A stretch of DNA of 64,000 nt from JBBDIX01 sp050486225. Lineage in GTDB: Bacteria; Actinomycetota; Nitriliruptoria; Nitriliruptorales; Nitriliruptoraceae. A model generated the notes under the pieces. The model made no database searches, had not been told where the DNA came from, and worked only from the letters and a program-made list of their open reading frames with translations. Shown here in pieces: positions 1 through 9,292 of the stretch. Position 1 is the first letter of the stretch. Each line of letters opens with the position of its first letter. Where the stretch lies: contig JBJHCV010000001.1 in assembly GCA_050486225.1 (NCBI GenBank), forward strand, positions 478,306 to 542,305. The letters run 5' to 3'. The position numbers and the translations under genes are program-made.

Positions 1-1063
1 CCATCGGGGTCAGCAGGTAGGTCGACAGCGCGTCGACACAGGCGCGGGCCACGTCGCGCTGGCCCGCACGGCTCGTCAGGAGGGCCGACTCGTCCGGATT
101 CGTGGCGAACCCCACCTCGACGATGGCCGCAGGCGCCCGGGACTCGCGTAGCAGGGCGGTGGTGGATGGGTGGACCCTGCAGTGGGGGGAACCGGTCGTC
201 GCCACGATCGCGTCCACCGCCAGTCGAGCGAGCGTGCGGCCCTGTTCCGACACGTGGGCATCGGTCCCGAAGTGGTGGCCGGCGACCCCCCGGGCCTCGG
301 GGGAGGGATCTCCGTTGACGTGGATGGACAGGATCGCCTCCACGTCCTCCACGTTCGCGTACCGCGCGCGTTGCGACGGACTCGGGGTCGTGCGGGGACC
401 GCGGCTGAACACGACGTGGGCGCCGAGTGCCGCGAGGCGGCCCTGGACGAGGGTGGCGATGGCCCAGGTGATCTCGTGTTCGGGGGTCCCGTCGAGGGCG
501 ACCGTCCCGGGATGGTCGACGCCGTGCGCCGGGTCGATCATGACTCGGGCACCGGCGAGCGAGTGCCGCCGCTCGCGGCGCAGGCGATCGCGCTCGTGGA
601 CGACGAACGCGGGTGACGCCTGGTGCTGCCGGTGCAGGCGACCGAGCAGGTCGATCGTCTGCGGACCGGCGATCCCGTCGACCGTCATCCCGACGTTGAG
701 CTGGAAGTCGCGCAGTGCCGCCTCGGTGCGGGCCTCGAACAGCCCGTCGTCGTAGCCCGAGTCGAACCCGAGCCGGTTCAGACGGCGCTGCAGGTCCCGG
801 ACGTCGTCGCCGTGCAGCGGTGGCAGCGTCGCGTACAGGAGCCGGTCGCCGAGCCGGTACGACGCGCCGACCAGCGCGTGCCAGGTGTCGTCACCGACGA
901 TCCCGTCGGCGACCAGCCCCCGCTGCTGCTGGAACGTGCGCACGGCGGCACGCGTCGCGTCACCGAACTCGCCGGGTTCGTCGTCGCACGGCAGGTCGAG
1001 GCCCGCGAGGCGCCGTTGGACGTCCTCGACCTCGGTACCGACCTGCCCGTGACGGATCTCCAC
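1..1063 (-). CDS. cwlM: CwlM-like N-acetylmuramoyl-L-alanine amidase (C-terminus beyond window edge)
   Basis: I read this gene on the minus strand from a GTG at 1063; its 3' end lies beyond base 1. The protein has two peptidoglycan-binding (PG_binding_1) repeats in the first ~150 residues, then an Amidase_3 domain. The four zinc/catalytic positions are visible: His in IDPAHG, Glu in PEHEITW, His in LSIHVN and Glu in IVEVGF. There is no signal peptide, as in mycobacterial CwlM, which acts inside the cell as a regulator of peptidoglycan precursor synthesis. It follows trxA by 46 bp, the same order as trxC-cwlM in Mycobacterium. No clear ribosome site precedes the GTG, so the start is tentative. 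Whether it hydrolyses peptidoglycan or only regulates is not decidable here. Confidence 0.9.
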   Translation of the reverse strand, partial: MEIRHGQVGTEVEDVQRRLAGLDLPCDDEPGEFGDATRAAVRTFQQQRGLVADGIVGDDTWHALVGASYRLGDRLLYATLPPLHGDDVRDLQRRLNRLGFDSGYDDGLFEARTEAALRDFQLNVGMTVDGIAGPQTIDLLGRLHRQHQASPAFVVHERDRLRRERRHSLAGARVMIDPAHGVDHPGTVALDGTPEHEITWAIATLVQGRLAALGAHVVFSRGPRTTPSPSQRARYANVEDVEAILSIHVNGDPSPEARGVAGHHFGTDAHVSEQGRTLARLAVDAIVATTGSPHCRVHPSTTALLRESRAPAAIVEVGFATNPDESALLTSRAGQRDVARACVDALSTYLLTPM

Positions 1064-1109
1064 GCGCGGGAGCGTACGCGCCCGCGCGTGGAGCCCTGCC
1101 GGACGTTCG

Positions 1110-1433
1110 TCAGGCGACGAACTCCGCGAGGTCGGAGAGCAGCGCGGCCTTGCCCTTCGCGCCGACGATGCGCTTGGCCGGCTCGCCGTTCTGGAAGACG
1201 AGCAGCGTCGGGATCGACATGATCCCGTACTCGCGGGCGGTCGACGGGTTGTCGTCGACGTTGAGCTTGAGCACCTTGAGCTCCGCCGACTTCTCCTCGG
1301 CGATCTCGTCGACGATCGGGCCGACCATGCGGCACGGACCGCACCACTCCGCCCAGAAGTCGACCAGCACGGGGCGGTCGGACTCGAGGACCTCGGTGGC
1401 CCAGTCGGCGTCGGTCACGGGGGTGGCACCCAT
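1110..1433 (-). CDS. trxA: Thioredoxin
   Basis: 107-residue thioredoxin, the usual family length. The redox motif WCGPC lies in FWAEWCGPCRM near residue 30, and the cis-proline loop is in SIPTLLVF. The ATG at 1433 is chosen because AGGAGA lies about 7 bases upstream; a longer reading from 1496 has no such site. It supplies reducing power for cytoplasmic disulfide reductases and is recycled by TrxB, encoded 121 bp upstream on the same strand. The pair is probably cotranscribed, followed by the amidase gene. Confidence 0.97.
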   Translation of the reverse strand: MGATPVTDADWATEVLESDRPVLVDFWAEWCGPCRMVGPIVDEIAEEKSAELKVLKLNVDDNPSTAREYGIMSIPTLLVFQNGEPAKRIVGAKGKAALLSDLAEFVA

Positions 1434-1554
1434 TCGGCTGTCTCCTGTGCGCCCCGGGGGCGCCGTTGAGGTGGGAACCGCGCAGCACTCCTGCACGGGG
1501 TTGCTGAAGGGAACGTCGGGCCGTGGCCCGGTATTCCCCGGTGGGATCGTCAGG

Positions 1555-2562
1555 TCAGGTGGTCGGTGCGGCGGGGCGGGTCGTCGGGGGTTCGTGCGCC
1601 GCAGCGCCCCCGCCGGCGAGCCAGCGTTCGACGTCGATCGCGGCCCGGCAGCCGGAGCCCGCGGCCGTGATGGCCTGACGGTAGGTGTGGTCCATCACGT
1701 CGCCGCAGGCGAACACCCCGGGGACGTTGGTGGCGGTGGTCGGCTCCGCGACGACGAGGTAGCCGTCCTCGTCGGTGTCGAGCACTCCCTCGAACAGCTG
1801 GGTGTTGGGGATGTGGCCGATGGCGAGGAACACGCCGTCGCAGGCCAGTTCGGACTCCTGGCCGTCGGTGTGGCGCAGGGTGACCGACGACACCTGTCCG
1901 TCGGCGCCGTTGATGCGCTCGATCTCGCTGTCGAACACGAACTCGATGCGGTCGTTCTTCATCGCGCGTTCCTGCATGATCACCGACGCCCGCAGTTCGC
2001 TGCGACGGTGGACCACCGACACCTTCGACGCGAACTTCGTGAGGAAGGTGGCCTCCTCCATCGCGGAGTCCCCACCACCCACGATGACCACGTGACGGTC
2101 ACGGAAGAAGAAGCCGTCGCACGTCGCGCACGCCGACACCCCGGAACCCCACAGCTCCTCCTCTCCCGGGACGTCCAGGCGGCGCGGACGCGCACCGGTG
2201 GCCACGATCAGCGACTCGGTCTGGACCGTCGCCCCCGAGGCGGTCGACAGGGTGAAGGGTCGTGCGGACAGGTCGACGGAGGTCACGTCCTCCGTCACGA
2301 AGTGCGTGCCGAAGCGCTCGGCCTGCGCGCGCATGTCGAGGATGAGCTGTGGTCCCTGGATGCCCTCCGGGAAGCCGGGGAAGTTCTCCACCTCGGTGGT
2401 GAGGGTCAGCTGCCCGCCCGTCGGACCGCCGTCGGTGACCCCCTCGATCACCACGGGTTCGAGGCTCGCTCGAGCCGCGTAGATCGCCGCGGTCAGGCCG
2501 GCGGGGCCCGAGCCGATGATCACGGTCTGATGGACCCTGCCGGTGAGGACGTCGTCGGACAT
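1555..2562 (-). CDS. trxB: Thioredoxin-disulfide reductase
   Basis: 335-residue NADPH-dependent flavoprotein that reduces thioredoxin. The N-terminal FAD dinucleotide fold is IIGSGPAGLTAAIYAAR. The redox-active CATC is followed by DG, and the NADPH-binding GGGDSAMEEA comes next. The C-terminal FAD motif is VFACGDVMD, followed by the usual QAITAAGSGC segment. Length and domain order are standard for low-molecular-weight TrxR. A short, Pro/Ala/Thr-rich tail follows the last conserved block. It lies directly upstream of trxA. Confidence 0.97.
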   Translation of the reverse strand: MSDDVLTGRVHQTVIIGSGPAGLTAAIYAARASLEPVVIEGVTDGGPTGGQLTLTTEVENFPGFPEGIQGPQLILDMRAQAERFGTHFVTEDVTSVDLSARPFTLSTASGATVQTESLIVATGARPRRLDVPGEEELWGSGVSACATCDGFFFRDRHVVIVGGGDSAMEEATFLTKFASKVSVVHRRSELRASVIMQERAMKNDRIEFVFDSEIERINGADGQVSSVTLRHTDGQESELACDGVFLAIGHIPNTQLFEGVLDTDEDGYLVVAEPTTATNVPGVFACGDVMDHTYRQAITAAGSGCRAAIDVERWLAGGGAAAHEPPTTRPAAPTT

Positions 2563-2658
2563 GATCGTCGCTGCCAGTCGTCGAGGTGGTCGTGAGGGTG
2601 CAGTCCGTGGAGCGTAACGTCACGGTACGTCCGGACATTCCCTCGGAGGCCTACGATC

Positions 2659-3213
2659 GTGGTGATGGACGAGACCCCGAAGCCTGACACCTGCCCCCGC
2701 GACGGCGTGGAGACGCGTCTGCGCTGCTCGTCGTGTGAGACCCTGATCTGCCCCGAGTGCTGGCAGGACGCCGCCGTCGGGTTCCACTGCCCGGACTGCG
2801 CGGAACGGCGGACCCAGACCGCGCAGCAGACGGGGGACCGCATCCGAGGCAGCCGTGGGCAGGACACCTCGTCGGCGGGAGACGCCGCGACCATCGCCCA
2901 GAACGTCCGGGTCGGGGGCGTCGGGCTCGGGGCCGCCGTGCTCGGGGGTCTGCTGCTCGGGCCGGTGCTCGTCGCGGGGACGTTCTTCCTGATCTCCGCC
3001 GGGGTCGTCGGGTGGCTCGTCGCGCGAGCCGTGTACTGGGCGGCGGAGGAGGCCTCCACCCCGCTGGTGCGCTCGATGGCCCTGACGCTGGCGGGATTCA
3101 GTGTCGCCGTCGGATTCGTGTCCGCGGGGGCCCCGCCGGTGCCGGCGAGCGTCGCCCTGCTGGCGTACCCCGCAGCCGTGTGGGGTGGATGGATCCTCGT
3201 GCGTCGGCGGTGA
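2659..3213 (+). CDS. Zinc-finger membrane protein (B-box-like N-terminus)
   Basis: About 184 residues. The first 45 residues carry cysteine pairs (CPRDG, CSSCETLICPECW, HCPDCAERR) like the B-box-type zinc binders found at the N-terminus of actinobacterial membrane proteins. Two or three hydrophobic segments then fill roughly residues 75-180, ending in RRR. The start is GTG 2659 with GGAGG about 9 bases upstream; ATG at 2665 is possible. It is divergent from trxB. Function is unknown; the fold suggests a membrane-anchored zinc-binding protein. Confidence 0.7.
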   Translation: MVMDETPKPDTCPRDGVETRLRCSSCETLICPECWQDAAVGFHCPDCAERRTQTAQQTGDRIRGSRGQDTSSAGDAATIAQNVRVGGVGLGAAVLGGLLLGPVLVAGTFFLISAGVVGWLVARAVYWAAEEASTPLVRSMALTLAGFSVAVGFVSAGAPPVPASVALLAYPAAVWGGWILVRRR

Positions 3214-3264
3214 CCGAGCCGCCGTTCTCCGCCGTGGGCGCTGGGCCGGTCGCGCCGTGGCCGG

Positions 3265-4131
3265 TCACTCCGCGGGCAGCGTCGCCAGGACCGTGCACCC
3301 GTCGGTGGTGACGACGACCACGCGGGGTTCGGTGTGCGCCGTTCCCGTCGCGTCCGACACGACGAGTCCGAACACGAGCACGGACTGGCCGTCGAACCGG
3401 GCGACCTCGACGGTGACGGGAAGTGCCGCGTCGTCACCGAGCGTGTCGAGGCAGGTCACCACGTCGGTCGACGGCCGGGCACCCGTCTCGAGGAGGGCAC
3501 GCCAGTCGGAGGCGAGTGCCCGGGCGTCGTCGTCCGGCAGCGCCGCACCGGCCACCGACGCGAGTTCCCACGAGTGCAGGACGGCCTCGAGGTCCTCGAC
3601 CGTGAGGTCGCGATTCGTGACGAGCACGGTCGGTTCCGCGGGCAGTTCCCCGGCGCGGAACGCCTCGGTGGTCCCGTCGGACTCGGGATCGGCGAGCAGG
3701 GCCCCCGTCTCCGGTTCCGCGGACTCCGGCTGGGCATCGGCCGCGTCGGGAACGGTGAGCGCCATGATGTCCTCGTCCGGAGCCGAGCGCTGGTCGATCA
3801 GGATCCCGATGCCCGCGATGCCGATGACTGCGGCGGCCGCGGCGGCCAGGGGAACCGTCCACGTCCGGCGGCCTCGTGGTGCGAGTTCCACGACCTGTCC
3901 CGGGCGCAGGGCACGTTCGAGTTCTCGGTCCACCGCCGTGCGCAGGCGCTGGTCGAAACCGTCAGGTGGAGCGATCGACGACAGGTCCGCGAGCGCGTCG
4001 TCTGCCCGGCGCATCGCCTGCAGGTCCGCGGAGAGTGCCGGATCCCGCGCGAGGAGCGCCTCCACGGCGGCAGCCTCCGTGGGGGACAGTTCGCCGGCCA
4101 GGTGTCTGGCCAGTCGGTCGGCGGACTCCAA
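3265..4131 (-). CDS. Anti-sigma factor, membrane-anchored
   Basis: 288 residues starting at TTG 4131, with AGAAGG about 8 bases upstream. The N-terminus (HLAGELSPTEAAAVEALLA) has the helical pattern of anti-sigma factors, but the zinc HxxxCxxC motif is absent. One membrane segment at about residues 93-111 (VPLAAAAAAVIGIAGIGILI) is followed by an acidic extracellular domain. The gene lies 135 bp downstream of the ECF sigma gene on the same strand, the same order as sigM-rsmA in Mycobacterium. The likely role is to hold that sigma factor at the membrane until an envelope or redox signal releases it. The paired assignment is by context. Confidence 0.8.
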   Translation of the reverse strand: MESADRLARHLAGELSPTEAAAVEALLARDPALSADLQAMRRADDALADLSSIAPPDGFDQRLRTAVDRELERALRPGQVVELAPRGRRTWTVPLAAAAAAVIGIAGIGILIDQRSAPDEDIMALTVPDAADAQPESAEPETGALLADPESDGTTEAFRAGELPAEPTVLVTNRDLTVEDLEAVLHSWELASVAGAALPDDDARALASDWRALLETGARPSTDVVTCLDTLGDDAALPVTVEVARFDGQSVLVFGLVVSDATGTAHTEPRVVVVTTDGCTVLATLPAE

Positions 4132-4266
4132 GGTGGGACCTTCTCGGGTCGGTGGGCGGGTCTCCCGGGCGCGCCACGGTCACAGGGACCGGGGGCCACG
4201 TGGCGGTCGAGCGGACGGGACGTCAGTGGGACGTCGTGGGTCCCGACCGGGTTGCGTCGCCGCTCG

Positions 4267-4953
4267 TCATCCCGACGGAGGTCCGCGGATCGGCGTGGTC
4301 GTGGGCCGAGGTCCGTCGTCCGGGTCGTCACGGCGTGCAGGGGACGGGTCGTGCGACGCGTCGGTCGGTGCGAGCAGGTGTCCGAGGCGGACCCGGGCGC
4401 GGGACACGCGACTCTTGACCGTGCCGACCGGCATGCCGACCAGCGCGGACACCTCCTCGTAGGACAGGTCGTCCACCGCGACGAGCAGCAGGACCGTCCG
4501 GGACTGCTCGTCGAGTGAGGCGAGCGCGGTCCGCAGGGCATCGTCCGCGTCGCTCGCGGCGATCTCGTCGTCGCCCGCCCGGTCGCCTGCGGCCTCGATC
4601 ACGTCGCCAACCGGCGTCGACGGGCGCCTGGCGTCGTGGCGAATGCGGTCAGTGCACACGTTGTGGGCGACGCGGAAGAGCCAGGTGGACAGCTGGGCGT
4701 CACCACGGAATCCGGACGCACCGCGGGCGAGCCGGACGAAGACCTCCTGGGTGGCCTCCTCGGCGTCGTGGCCCGTGTCGAGGAGGCGCGCGCACACGGC
4801 GAACACCCGCCGCTGGTGCCGAGTCACCAGTTCGTGGAACGCCGCCTGACGGACCGAGTGGTCGCGGCCGGTGTCCGTGAACACGCCGAGCACGTCCTCG
4901 TCCGACGCTGCGGCGAGGTCCGTGGGGCGCAGTCGCCGGTCAGCCGGGGCCAA
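4267..4953 (-). CDS. sigM: ECF-type RNA polymerase sigma factor (SigM-like)
   Basis: 228 residues. Region 2 is clear: core binding and -10 recognition around DAEEATQEVFVRLARG and STWLFRVAHNVCTDRIR. Region 4 has the helix-turn-helix LSYEEVSALVGMPVGTVKSR. A disordered tail of about 35 residues follows. The start overlaps the end of the kinase gene by 14 bp, so the two are probably translationally linked. The position between the kinase and the anti-sigma gene matches mycobacterial sigM. Confidence 0.9.
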   Translation of the reverse strand: MAPADRRLRPTDLAAASDEDVLGVFTDTGRDHSVRQAAFHELVTRHQRRVFAVCARLLDTGHDAEEATQEVFVRLARGASGFRGDAQLSTWLFRVAHNVCTDRIRHDARRPSTPVGDVIEAAGDRAGDDEIAASDADDALRTALASLDEQSRTVLLLVAVDDLSYEEVSALVGMPVGTVKSRVSRARVRLGHLLAPTDASHDPSPARRDDPDDGPRPTTTPIRGPPSG

Positions 4954-6493
4954 GGAACCGCACCTCCGCGACCTCCGCGGTGTAGTCGCCCGCCGAGTCG
5001 GCCGACAGGCCGGTGATCCACAGCAACCAGTAGCGCTTCGTCGTGGGACTCAGCTGGAACGGCTGCTGAGGACGGATGTCGGCCTGCGACGCACGTGGAT
5101 CTCCCCACCCGGCAGGGGTGTCCCCGAGCGGAGGCAGTTCCTCGGCTGCGTACAGGGTGACGTCGACGCCGCCCCGCATCAGTTCGACCACGACGGTGCG
5201 GACCTGGCGTTCCTGCCCGAGGTCGAAGACGAGACCGACGCCCTCGCGCAGACCCCCGAACCGGCGGTCGGCGTAGGACCCGCTCGTCCATGCGGTCTGG
5301 ACGTCGCCGTCCACGGTGAACGGAGCGAGTTCGGCGTTGACCCCGCCGTCGACGTCGAGCGGGTCGGCGACCACCACCTCGGCGACTCGCCACTCGACGG
5401 CCTCCGGAGGGGACCCGGAGTCGTCGTCCTGCAGGGCCCGCATCGCGAACACGGCGACCAGTGTGAGCACCAGACCACCGACGAACGCGGCCACCAGGCG
5501 GCGGGCGTACTCGCGCCGGGTCGTGGGCATCGGTCCGGAGTACGGAGGTTCGTCGCGCACGGCGTCGCGGGGGAGGGGAGAGTGGCCGGATCGCAGGCCG
5601 GACGTCAGGTCGGACGGCCGTGTCCCGACCAGGGGCATCAGGGCCGCCGCCATCGCCGAGCCGTCCGGGTGACGGTCGAGGGGTTCTCGCTGCGTCGCCC
5701 GCACGATCACGTCGTTGAGTGCGCGGGGGACGTCGGCACGCAGCTGTCGTGGCGGGAGCAGGTCGTGGGTCAGGCGCATCGCCGCGGTCGCCGTCGGGGT
5801 GTCACCGCTGAACGCGGGGCGCCCCGTGAGGCACTCGTGGAGCACCACCCCCAGGGCATACACGTCGGCGCGAGCATCCACGTCGGTGCCCTCGAGCTGT
5901 TCGGGTGCGACGTAGGCCGCAGTCCCGACGACGGTGCCGGGCGTCGTCAGCGTGGCGTCGTCACCCGACAGGGCCTTGGCGATGCCGAGGTCGGTGACCT
6001 TCACGGTCCCGTCGACGTCCACGAGGATGTTCGCCGGCTTCACGTCCCGGTGCACCAGGCCGTGTGCGTGGGCGTCGCCGAGCGCGGCCGCGACCTGCTC
6101 GCCGATCGCGGCCACCATCGTGGGATCCATGGGCCCGATCGAACGAGCGAGCTCGCGCAGGCTCGGGCCGTCGACGAACTCCATCACGAGGTAGACGAGC
6201 CCGTCCTCGCTGCCCGTGTCGTAGATGCGCACCGTGTTGGGGTGGTTGAGTCGTGCCGCGGCCCGCGACTCCCGTTCGAAGCGTTCGACGACGGTCGGGT
6301 CGTTCGCGTGGTGCGGGTGGAGGAGCTTGACCGCGACCGGTCGGGCCAGGTTCTCGTCGTAGGCACGCCACACCATCGCGGCGCCACCCGACGCGATCGG
6401 TTCCAGCAGCTGATAGCGGCCGGCGAGCCGTCGCTGACCGGGCCACTGGAGAGCGTCGTCCCCCGCGAGCGTCGGATCGTCACCCGCGGTCAT
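4940..6493 (-). CDS. Transmembrane Ser/Thr protein kinase with extracellular discoidin-like domain
   Basis: 517 residues. Kinase domain: glycine loop SGGAAMV (about 35-41), lysine in VAVKLL (K56), helix-C Glu about 75, HRDVKPAN (148-155) with catalytic Asp150, DLG (168-170) and APEQ (196-199). All catalytic residues are present. A single membrane segment spans about 332-352. The outer C-terminal domain (about 370-517) has a beta-rich F5/8-type pattern (GLVFDLGQERQVRTVVVELM). In Mycobacterium the equivalent kinase-like and outer domains are the tail of the MurJ protein, and the kinase is inactive. Here they stand alone, without MurJ. The role in peptidoglycan control is inferred from this synteny. 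Confidence 0.85.
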   Translation of the reverse strand: MTAGDDPTLAGDDALQWPGQRRLAGRYQLLEPIASGGAAMVWRAYDENLARPVAVKLLHPHHANDPTVVERFERESRAAARLNHPNTVRIYDTGSEDGLVYLVMEFVDGPSLRELARSIGPMDPTMVAAIGEQVAAALGDAHAHGLVHRDVKPANILVDVDGTVKVTDLGIAKALSGDDATLTTPGTVVGTAAYVAPEQLEGTDVDARADVYALGVVLHECLTGRPAFSGDTPTATAAMRLTHDLLPPRQLRADVPRALNDVIVRATQREPLDRHPDGSAMAAALMPLVGTRPSDLTSGLRSGHSPLPRDAVRDEPPYSGPMPTTRREYARRLVAAFVGGLVLTLVAVFAMRALQDDDSGSPPEAVEWRVAEVVVADPLDVDGGVNAELAPFTVDGDVQTAWTSGSYADRRFGGLREGVGLVFDLGQERQVRTVVVELMRGGVDVTLYAAEELPPLGDTPAGWGDPRASQADIRPQQPFQLSPTTKRYWLLWITGLSADSAGDYTAEVAEVRFLGPG

Positions 6494-6560
6494 GCGGACC
6501 CACGCGTCGACCCGGAGTCACGCCACACGTCGAACCCTTCCGCCCTCGGGGGCCGCAGTA

Positions 6561-8756
6561 TCACCGATCGGCCTCGGAAGTGGCGCGCGTCGCGATCACC
6601 TGCAGGCGTGGCCCGCTCCGGCGACGGATACCGGCGACCAGCAGCACCGCCACGAGGATCCCGGTGGACCACAGCGCCGTCGTCGACACCGTGGTCGATC
6701 GCACCGACATCGTCGTGCGAGCGAGTTCGACCTGGCCTGCGGGGTCGGTGACCCGCACGGTGACCGGGAACCGCCCGGTCGACAGTGCGCGGGTCGGGAA
6801 CGTTACGGTCTGTCGAGTGCCCGGGTCGAGCGTGAGCGGGGCGGAGAACCGCCCGTCGGGCCACGCCAGACGGCCCTGTGACACCACCTCGACACGGACG
6901 TCGAGCGGTCCGCCCGCGGTGCGTTCCAGCGTGACGGGGATCGACCCGGTGTCGGACGTCAGGGTCACGCTGGCGTCCGCGATGGTGACGGTCCCGAGGG
7001 CCTCGTCGACCAGTCGTTCGACGTCCGCGACGAGTGTGTCGGCCACGCTTCGGCCCGAGGTGTGCAACCAGCCGGACGTGGCGCGCAGCAGGGTGTCGCG
7101 CAGTTCGGTGACGGAGCGGTCCGCGACCGAGGTGGTCCCGGCGGGCAGGGCCCCGGCCACGGCGGTGAGGCTGCGGTCGGCACGCACGAGCCGGTCGGCG
7201 AAGGTCGCGCCGAATGCGGGCTCGCCGTCGTCGATGACCACGGGAACGGTCGTGCGACGGCCACCTGCGGTCGCAGCGCTCGGGTCCGTCAGTGCCAGCC
7301 AGGTGGCCTCACGCATCTGGGTGAGGACTCGGTGTGCGACGGCCGGCGTGGGCGCCCAGTCCCGGTCGGGCACGATCGTCAGGATGCGTCCGGGCGCCTG
7401 CGTGGTGGACAGGTGGGCGAGTGCCGAGTCCGCGACGACGCGCTGAGCGGCGATCACGTCCCCGTGGGCGAGGTCGGGACGACTCAGGGCTCGCGAGAGT
7501 TCCGCGTCCCCGACGAGCGCGTCGAGGGAGCGCCCTGCCGGGGTGATGAGGGGGCGGACACCGAGTTCCGCGACGGCGCCCGTGACGGCACCGGGACGGA
7601 CCACGACCCTGCTGCCGGGCACCAGGTCGAGTGCTCGCGCGGGAACCGGGCCACCGAGCAGGTGGACGCTCGCGTCCGGGTCGGTCTCGAGCAGGACCTG
7701 CAGTCGACGGATGCTGTCGGACATCGAGATCCCCGCGAGGTCGCGCAGTTCCCGGGGGGCACCGTTCGCAAGCAGGCTTGGCAGGTCCGCGTCGGCGTAC
7801 GTCACGGACATCGGGGCGTGGGTGGCACTCGCGGTCACGGTCCGGATGCGGTCGAGGAGGCGAGCGGCGCGTTGTGCGCGCGGGTCCTCCGGGGACACGT
7901 GCCGGCGTTCGACGCTCTCGGGGTCCACACGGTCGAGGAGGGTGTAGCCGTCCGATCGGTCCTGCAGCTCCTCGAGCAGGTGGGGGGCGATCGCGGGGAC
8001 GACCGGCACCTGACCAGTGCGCTCCAGGACCGCCACCAGCCCGTCGAGCCGGCCACCGGGGACGAGCGATCGGTCGGCCGCGTCGGAGTACACACCGCCG
8101 ACACCTCGGGCTGGCGCGGTGTCCAGCGGCCAGACCAGCACGGTGCGCAGGGGCGACACGGGTGGTTCGTCCAGCCACACGGCCGCCGTCACGACCTCGG
8201 CCAGGACCTGGGTGCCACGCATGACCGATATGCGCACGGGGTGGACCCCTCCGCCGGGTGCCCACGCGAGCTGGTCGGGACCCAGACGCAGGTAGGCGCC
8301 CGCGACCTCGTCACGTGCGACGACACCGCCGTCGCGGATGGCGACCTCGTGGATGCGAAGCACGGGTCCGTCGGGCTCGCCGTCGAGCGCCCGGTGCAGC
8401 GCAGGGCGGTCGCCGACCGCCGCCAGCTGTTCGACGACCAGGCGGAGCTGGTCGAGGTCCCCGAGCCCGATGTTCTCGACCAGCACTCGCACCGCCAGGT
8501 CGACGGGGGGAGGTGGTGCCGACTGTGCCTCGGGATCTGCGGGGTCCCGCTGAGGTTGGGTGCCCGGACCGAGCACACCCTCGAACGCGGAGACCACGAG
8601 GGCCACGTCGTGGGTCGGATCGTCCGCGACCGCGTGTGCATGGGGCATCGCGACCACGTTCGTGACGAGCGCGACGGTCACGACCAGACCGAGCGTGACG
8701 ACCAGACCGAGCGGGACGATGCCGGAGCTGTGGGACTGGCCGACCGGCCGCCTCAC
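6561..8756 (-). CDS. DUF6049 secreted/membrane protein (Rv3909-like)
   Basis: 731 residues from GTG 8756, whose GTGA overlaps the stop of the NUDIX gene, so translation is coupled. A signal segment (GLVVTLGLVVTVALVTNVV) occupies about residues 15-35. A long extracellular region follows, with a beta-sandwich-like stretch around 560-690. One C-terminal membrane helix (ALWSTGILVAVLLVAGI) precedes a short basic tail. Size, topology and position between the mutT-like and sigM-cluster genes match mycobacterial Rv3909. The biochemical role of the family is unknown; the neighbourhood suggests the cell envelope. Confidence 0.8.
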   Translation of the reverse strand: MRRPVGQSHSSGIVPLGLVVTLGLVVTVALVTNVVAMPHAHAVADDPTHDVALVVSAFEGVLGPGTQPQRDPADPEAQSAPPPPVDLAVRVLVENIGLGDLDQLRLVVEQLAAVGDRPALHRALDGEPDGPVLRIHEVAIRDGGVVARDEVAGAYLRLGPDQLAWAPGGGVHPVRISVMRGTQVLAEVVTAAVWLDEPPVSPLRTVLVWPLDTAPARGVGGVYSDAADRSLVPGGRLDGLVAVLERTGQVPVVPAIAPHLLEELQDRSDGYTLLDRVDPESVERRHVSPEDPRAQRAARLLDRIRTVTASATHAPMSVTYADADLPSLLANGAPRELRDLAGISMSDSIRRLQVLLETDPDASVHLLGGPVPARALDLVPGSRVVVRPGAVTGAVAELGVRPLITPAGRSLDALVGDAELSRALSRPDLAHGDVIAAQRVVADSALAHLSTTQAPGRILTIVPDRDWAPTPAVAHRVLTQMREATWLALTDPSAATAGGRRTTVPVVIDDGEPAFGATFADRLVRADRSLTAVAGALPAGTTSVADRSVTELRDTLLRATSGWLHTSGRSVADTLVADVERLVDEALGTVTIADASVTLTSDTGSIPVTLERTAGGPLDVRVEVVSQGRLAWPDGRFSAPLTLDPGTRQTVTFPTRALSTGRFPVTVRVTDPAGQVELARTTMSVRSTTVSTTALWSTGILVAVLLVAGIRRRSGPRLQVIATRATSEADR

Positions 8757-9241
8757 CGGGGTGCCCGGACGTCGACCGTTCGTTCGGGCTGGGGCAGCGT
8801 CGGAGTGCTCGTCGCGGCCTGTTCGACCAGCCGTCGTTCGTTGCGATGGGCCAGGCGCACCAGGGCGACCTCGAGGGGGACCCACTCGACGTGCTCGGCC
8901 TCGTCGTCTCGCGGCCCGGGCTCCCGTCCGTCCCACCACATGTAGTAGTAGTGGACGAACTTGTGGTAGCGGACCTCGTCGGGACGCCACACGAACCAGT
9001 AGTCGATCGTGCCCAGCAGGTGGCTCACGACCGCGCCATGGCCCGTCTCCTCCCGGACCTCGCGCAGCGCCGCCTGCTCGTCGGTCTCGCCCTCCTCGAT
9101 GCCCCCCTTGGGTAGGGTCCACTGGGGTGCACCCGCAGCGTTCCGCCGGGCGATGAGCAGGATCCAGCGCCTGCCGTCGGGTCGGTCGTCACACACGACG
9201 CCGCCCGCGGAGGTGGCACGGCGGGTCGGATACCTGGACAT
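8753..9241 (-). CDS. NUDIX hydrolase (MutT4-like)
   Basis: 162 residues from ATG 9241 (MSRYPTRRATSAGG). A complete Nudix box is present: G(x5)E(x7)REVREETG, near residues 48-70. The N-terminus with SAGGVV and WTLPKGG is typical of MutT-type enzymes that hydrolyse nucleoside diphosphate-linked compounds. It sits between the CCA nucleotidyltransferase region and the DUF6049 gene, as mutT4 does in Mycobacterium. The substrate cannot be read from the sequence. Longer upstream readings run into the oppositely oriented dtd gene and are rejected. Confidence 0.9.
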   Translation of the reverse strand: MSRYPTRRATSAGGVVCDDRPDGRRWILLIARRNAAGAPQWTLPKGGIEEGETDEQAALREVREETGHGAVVSHLLGTIDYWFVWRPDEVRYHKFVHYYYMWWDGREPGPRDDEAEHVEWVPLEVALVRLAHRNERRLVEQAATSTPTLPQPERTVDVRAPR

Positions 9242-9292
9242 GGATCGAGGGTATCGACCGGGTGGGGCGGACTCGACGGTCAGGAGTGGGTG

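Noticed and set aside
8757..9122. Extended N-terminus for the DUF6049 protein
   Set aside because: It lies wholly inside the NUDIX gene in another frame; GTG 8756 is immediately followed by a signal peptide.
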